Of a DNA stretch of 15,003 nucleotides, positions 13,109-15,003 are shown piece by piece; within the stretch, counting starts at the first letter, position 1, and each line of letters opens with the position of its first letter. Made by a program: the position numbers and the translations under genes. Source of the DNA: Oscillospiraceae bacterium (GTDB taxonomy: Bacteria > Bacillota > Clostridia > Oscillospirales > Ruminococcaceae); NCBI GenBank assembly GCA_017396055.1, contig JAFQND010000262.1:1-15003 (forward strand), in the 5' to 3' direction. The notes beneath the pieces are model-generated. The model did no database searches. It saw nothing but the letters and a program-made list of their open reading frames with translations, and was not told the origin of the DNA.

Positions 13109-13237
13109 ACTAAGAAAACGGGGTTTTCTTCGTCTGCAGCAATCCCTCGCATCCGGAGCGGATGCGGTTTTGTGGGCCTATGGCCCGCAAAACATGGGAT
13201 TCCTGCGCGTGGTGCCTCGGCTGCAGTTTTCTAGTCT
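13107..13237. repeat. Structured element C filling the dehydrogenase-AraC intergenic region
   Basis: A closing stem GCAG-C-AATCCC (13136-13146) with GGGATT-C-CTGC (13196-13206), one mismatch, encloses two hairpins. One is CGCATCC (13148-13154) with GGATGCG (13160-13166). The other is an 11-bp stem TTTTGTGGGCC (13168-13178) with GGCCCGCAAAA (13182-13192), including one T-G pair. Outside it, 13107-13119 can pair with either 13123-13135 (local hairpin) or 13226-13237 (long-range stem), which exclude each other. CTGCAG occurs at both ends (13134, 13221). No gene is seen here. Confidence 0.65.
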
Positions 13238-13259
13238 TCGGTGACTGAAAGGAGAGTAT

Positions 13260-14087
13260 ATGAATTCTTTCATCACACAGTTTCGTTTCAGCGACAGCGA
13301 ACAGCCGCCGCACAACCATTATCATCTCTCCTGTGAAGTCATCTATGTGACGGAGGGCGAGGCGGAGTTTCTGGTTGACGGGCATCGGTATCTCGCCCGC
13401 AGCGGAAGCATCGTTTTTCTCAACTCTTTTGAACAGCATGAAGTCCGCGCGCTGTCTGCGCCTTACCGCCGCTATTTCATGATCATTGATTCGGTTGAGA
13501 TGGAGCGTCTTCTTTCCTGTGCCGCGCTGGCGTCGATCTTCAAAAACCGGCCGGTGGGATTTTCTCACTGTGTTTCGTTGCCGGAACAGCTTCACGAAGA
13601 GATGCAGCTGCTTTTTCGCCAGCTTTATCGGGAATACTCTGCTCCGGGGCTCTATTCCACCCAGCTGATCCGTGATCTGTTTGAACAGATGCTGATCCGG
13701 GTATGCCGGGTCTGTCCCGGGAACTTTACCATCGGCGACAGCAGCTATGCCGGCCGGATCGGAGATATTCAGAAATACATCGAAAGCCATTTTACAGAAG
13801 ACATCCGGATCGCCGATCTGGCAAAACAGTTTTTCATCAGCCCTTACTATCTTTCTCACACCTTCAAGGCCCAGGTGGGCTGCAGCCCGAAGCAGTATAT
13901 TCAGCTCAACCGGCTCAGCTATGCCAAAGAACTTCTGGAGACCACCGATCTTCAGGTGGGCCAGATCGCCTATCAATGCGGCTTTGGCGACATCAATAAC
14001 TTCATCCGGGCGTTCAGGGAATGGTTTGGTGCTTCGCCGAACAGATACCGCGGCGAAAGTGAAAAAGAAAAGAGCGAGGGAATATGA
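13260..14087 (+). CDS. AraC family transcriptional regulator with cupin sensor domain
   Basis: A 275-residue regulator. The N-terminal cupin (AraC_binding) has PPHNHYHLSCEVIYVTEGEAEF with a HxHxH-like start and GHRYLARSGSIVFLNSFEQHEV. The C-terminal ~100 residues form the two helix-turn-helix AraC domain: FTEDIRIADLAKQFFISPYYLSHTFKAQVG, then TDLQVGQIAYQCGFGDINNFIRAFREWFGASPNRYR, the conserved signature. AAGGAGAG precedes the ATG. It is encoded at the end of the 11327-13108 gene group and likely regulates the divergent operons through the paired sites at 11187-11257 (inference). The ligand, expected to be a sugar or a pathway intermediate, is unknown. A terminator follows at 14106-14134. Confidence 0.92.
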   Translation: MNSFITQFRFSDSEQPPHNHYHLSCEVIYVTEGEAEFLVDGHRYLARSGSIVFLNSFEQHEVRALSAPYRRYFMIIDSVEMERLLSCAALASIFKNRPVGFSHCVSLPEQLHEEMQLLFRQLYREYSAPGLYSTQLIRDLFEQMLIRVCRVCPGNFTIGDSSYAGRIGDIQKYIESHFTEDIRIADLAKQFFISPYYLSHTFKAQVGCSPKQYIQLNRLSYAKELLETTDLQVGQIAYQCGFGDINNFIRAFREWFGASPNRYRGESEKEKSEGI

Positions 14088-14105
14088 CCCTCTTTACCAA
14101 AACAG

Positions 14106-14134
14106 AAAGACCGCTCCTTTCGGGGCGGTCTTTT
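14106..14134. terminator. Rho-independent terminator after the AraC gene
   Basis: AAAGACCGCTCC (14106-14117) pairs with GGGGCGGTCTTT after a TTTC loop (12 bp, one G-T pair), followed by T. It lies between convergent genes and has a shorter T-run on the minus strand, so it may serve both. Confidence 0.9.
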
Positions 14135-14140
14135 GATTCT

Positions 14141-14335
14141 TCAGTTGTTTTTCAGCGTCAGGATCAGTTCCTTTGCACTTTCTCCCAGGCTGCTGTCATT
14201 TTCAAATTCTTCCAGAATACCGATAGCGATCTCTGCATAGCAGCGGTCGCCGGTGCGAAGATATTTCGCAACGATTTCCTTTACTTTGTCCCGGATCTGA
14301 CGGGGCATTTTTTCCAGTGCGCTGCTGATGTCCAT
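14141..14335 (-). CDS. Small helical hypothetical protein (64 residues)
   Basis: The protein is charged and predicted mostly helical: an amphipathic start (SSALEKMPRQIRDKVKEIVAKYL), a short loop with TGDRCYAE, then AIGILEEFENDSS and KELILTLKNN. It has no signal peptide or membrane segment and one cysteine. I do not recognise a named family. Support for a real gene comes from AGAAAGGAA before the ATG, a well-spaced promoter (14368-14396) and the terminator at its 3' end. Function unknown. Confidence 0.75.
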   Translation of the reverse strand: MDISSALEKMPRQIRDKVKEIVAKYLRTGDRCYAEIAIGILEEFENDSSLGESAKELILTLKNN

Positions 14336-14367
14336 GGTTTCACGTTCCTTTCTCAGGTTCTGATTTC

Positions 14368-14396
14368 AGAATACCACAGTAATAGGTTTTCTGCAA
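14368..14396 (-). promoter_or_regulatory. Sigma-A-type promoter of the 64-residue protein gene
   Basis: On the minus strand TTGCAG (14396-14391), a 17-base spacer and TATTCT (14373-14368), with a TGTGG just before the -10. It is about 33 bases before the ATG at 14335. Confidence 0.75.
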
Positions 14397-14466
14397 TAGT
14401 TGATTCATAAAATTTATAAAATATACACAAATTTCGCTGGGAAATATCGCCAAAAAACAGTTTTCT

Positions 14467-14503
14467 ACGACAGAAATCATTTTCCTTTGCAACGACAGAA
14501 ATC
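14467..14503 (+). promoter_or_regulatory. 12-bp direct repeat overlapping the ydcF-like promoter
   Basis: ACGACAGAAATC occurs exactly twice, at 14467-14478 and 14492-14503, 25 bp apart. The second copy starts at the last base of the -35 box and covers the spacer, the expected place for a repressor site. The rest of 14397-14466 is AT-rich with no other feature seen. Confidence 0.6.
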
Positions 14504-14514
14504 TGTGGTATAAT
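14487..14514 (+). promoter_or_regulatory. Strong sigma-A-type promoter of the YdcF-like gene
   Basis: TTGCAA (14487-14492), a 16-base spacer and a perfect TATAAT (14509-14514), 47 bases before the ATG at 14562. It is divergent to the promoter at 14368-14396. Confidence 0.85.
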
Positions 14515-14561
14515 AAAGAATACCGGAAAACCGAAATCCCGTTATCTGAAACGAGGCCTTC

Positions 14562-15003
14562 ATGCTCATTATCGATAAAATTTTCATCCTGCTCGGCCTT
14601 GCGGTCGAGATATACTGTATTCTTCTGACCGTGACAATGGGTCCCATCTCTTTTGCGGTGCCGCTGGCACTGATGGGCGCCGGTCTGATGGCGCTGGGAG
14701 GTCTGCCGCTGATCTTCCGCTCGGGGATCATTCCGCTGATCGGCCACCGGGTGCTGATCCCTGCCGTGATCGCTGTGATGTGTGTTATGGCGGTCTCGGA
14801 GTGTTTTGTTCTGCGCGGTATTGCTGCGAAAGATCATTCGCCCGTTGATTATACCATTATACTGGGTGCCGGCCTGAGAGGAGACAAGGTCCCTCTGACC
14901 CTGCGCACCAGACTACAGACTGCCCTGGATGCCGATGGGGGAGAAGTGATCGTCGTTTCGGGCGGTCAGGGTCCCCGCGAAACGGTCACCGAGGCATCCG
15001 CCA
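14562..15003 (+). CDS. YdcF/SanA-like (DUF218) membrane protein, 3' truncated by window edge
   Basis: The frame starts at ATG 14562, with GAGG about six bases upstream, and stays open to the end of the window (147 codons). The first ~85 residues hold three hydrophobic segments (KIFILLGLAVEIYCILLTV, then two more up to AVMCVMAV). After them comes DYTIILGAGLRGDKV, a TLRTRLQTAL stretch, and VIVVSGGQGPRE with TEA, the DUF218 signature of YdcF/SanA/ElyC-type proteins. These are membrane proteins with a cytoplasmic or external Rossmann-like domain, and some are linked to envelope and cell-wall integrity. The linker between the LRTR and SGGQG parts is a little short for the family. The catalytic C-terminal half lies outside the window. 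Confidence 0.87.
   Translation, partial: MLIIDKIFILLGLAVEIYCILLTVTMGPISFAVPLALMGAGLMALGGLPLIFRSGIIPLIGHRVLIPAVIAVMCVMAVSECFVLRGIAAKDHSPVDYTIILGAGLRGDKVPLTLRTRLQTALDADGGEVIVVSGGQGPRETVTEASA

Overview
The window looks like the chromosome of a gut-type anaerobic Firmicute (class Clostridia, probably near Oscillospirales). This is an inference from moderate-to-high GC with AT-rich promoters, GGAGG-type ribosome binding sites, sigma-A-like promoters, a BspA-type leucine-rich-repeat protein, a sialidase, several sugar-isomerase TIM barrels and oxygen-independent flavin/Fe-S reductases. No rRNA, tRNA, CRISPR array, transposase or phage gene was seen.

Layout. (1) 1-882, plus strand: the 3' end of a gene whose C-terminus resembles the PCP_red domain, then a small cysteine-rich TIGR04076-like protein, closed by a bidirectional terminator. 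(2) 934-2670, minus strand: two tandem paralogous sugar phosphate isomerase/epimerase genes. The second is frameshifted near its 5' end at a run of six C. (3) 2840-6643, plus strand, from a promoter divergent to block 2: an MBL-fold hydrolase, a GH33-like sialidase whose last part is displaced by a frameshift, and a BspA-type LRR protein, closed by a second bidirectional terminator. (4) 6684-11094, minus strand, transcribed from the right: an Old-Yellow-Enzyme-type Fe-S flavoprotein, an SDR dehydrogenase, and a fumarate-reductase-type flavoprotein. Between the last two lies a 435-bp scar holding a second copy of the SDR 3' end and several palindromic structures. (5) 11327-14087, plus strand, divergent from block 4: a TIM-barrel isomerase-like protein, a D-2-hydroxyacid dehydrogenase-like protein and an AraC-type regulator. 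(6) 14141-15003: a small helical protein (minus) and the start of a YdcF/DUF218 membrane protein (plus), transcribed divergently.

How the genes may work together. Blocks 4 and 5 look like one divergent catabolic/redox locus. Their shared intergenic region carries two interleaved inverted repeats around the promoters, and the AraC-type regulator at the end of block 5 is the obvious candidate to bind there. The trio of ene-reductase, SDR and FRD-like flavoprotein has the same family composition as reductive gut pathways such as daidzein-to-equol conversion, although the substrate here is unknown. Blocks 2 and 3 suggest use of host or dietary sugars.

The most unusual signal is non-coding. Three intergenic elements (8693-8759, 8894-8981 and within 13107-13237) fold on paper into the same plan: a closing stem around two adjacent hairpins. 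Two of them share short sequence landmarks while their stems differ in sequence but keep pairing. They may belong to one undescribed family of structured intergenic repeats. One lies exactly at the breakpoint of the duplicated SDR 3' end, and that duplicate differs from the intact gene only by synonymous changes.
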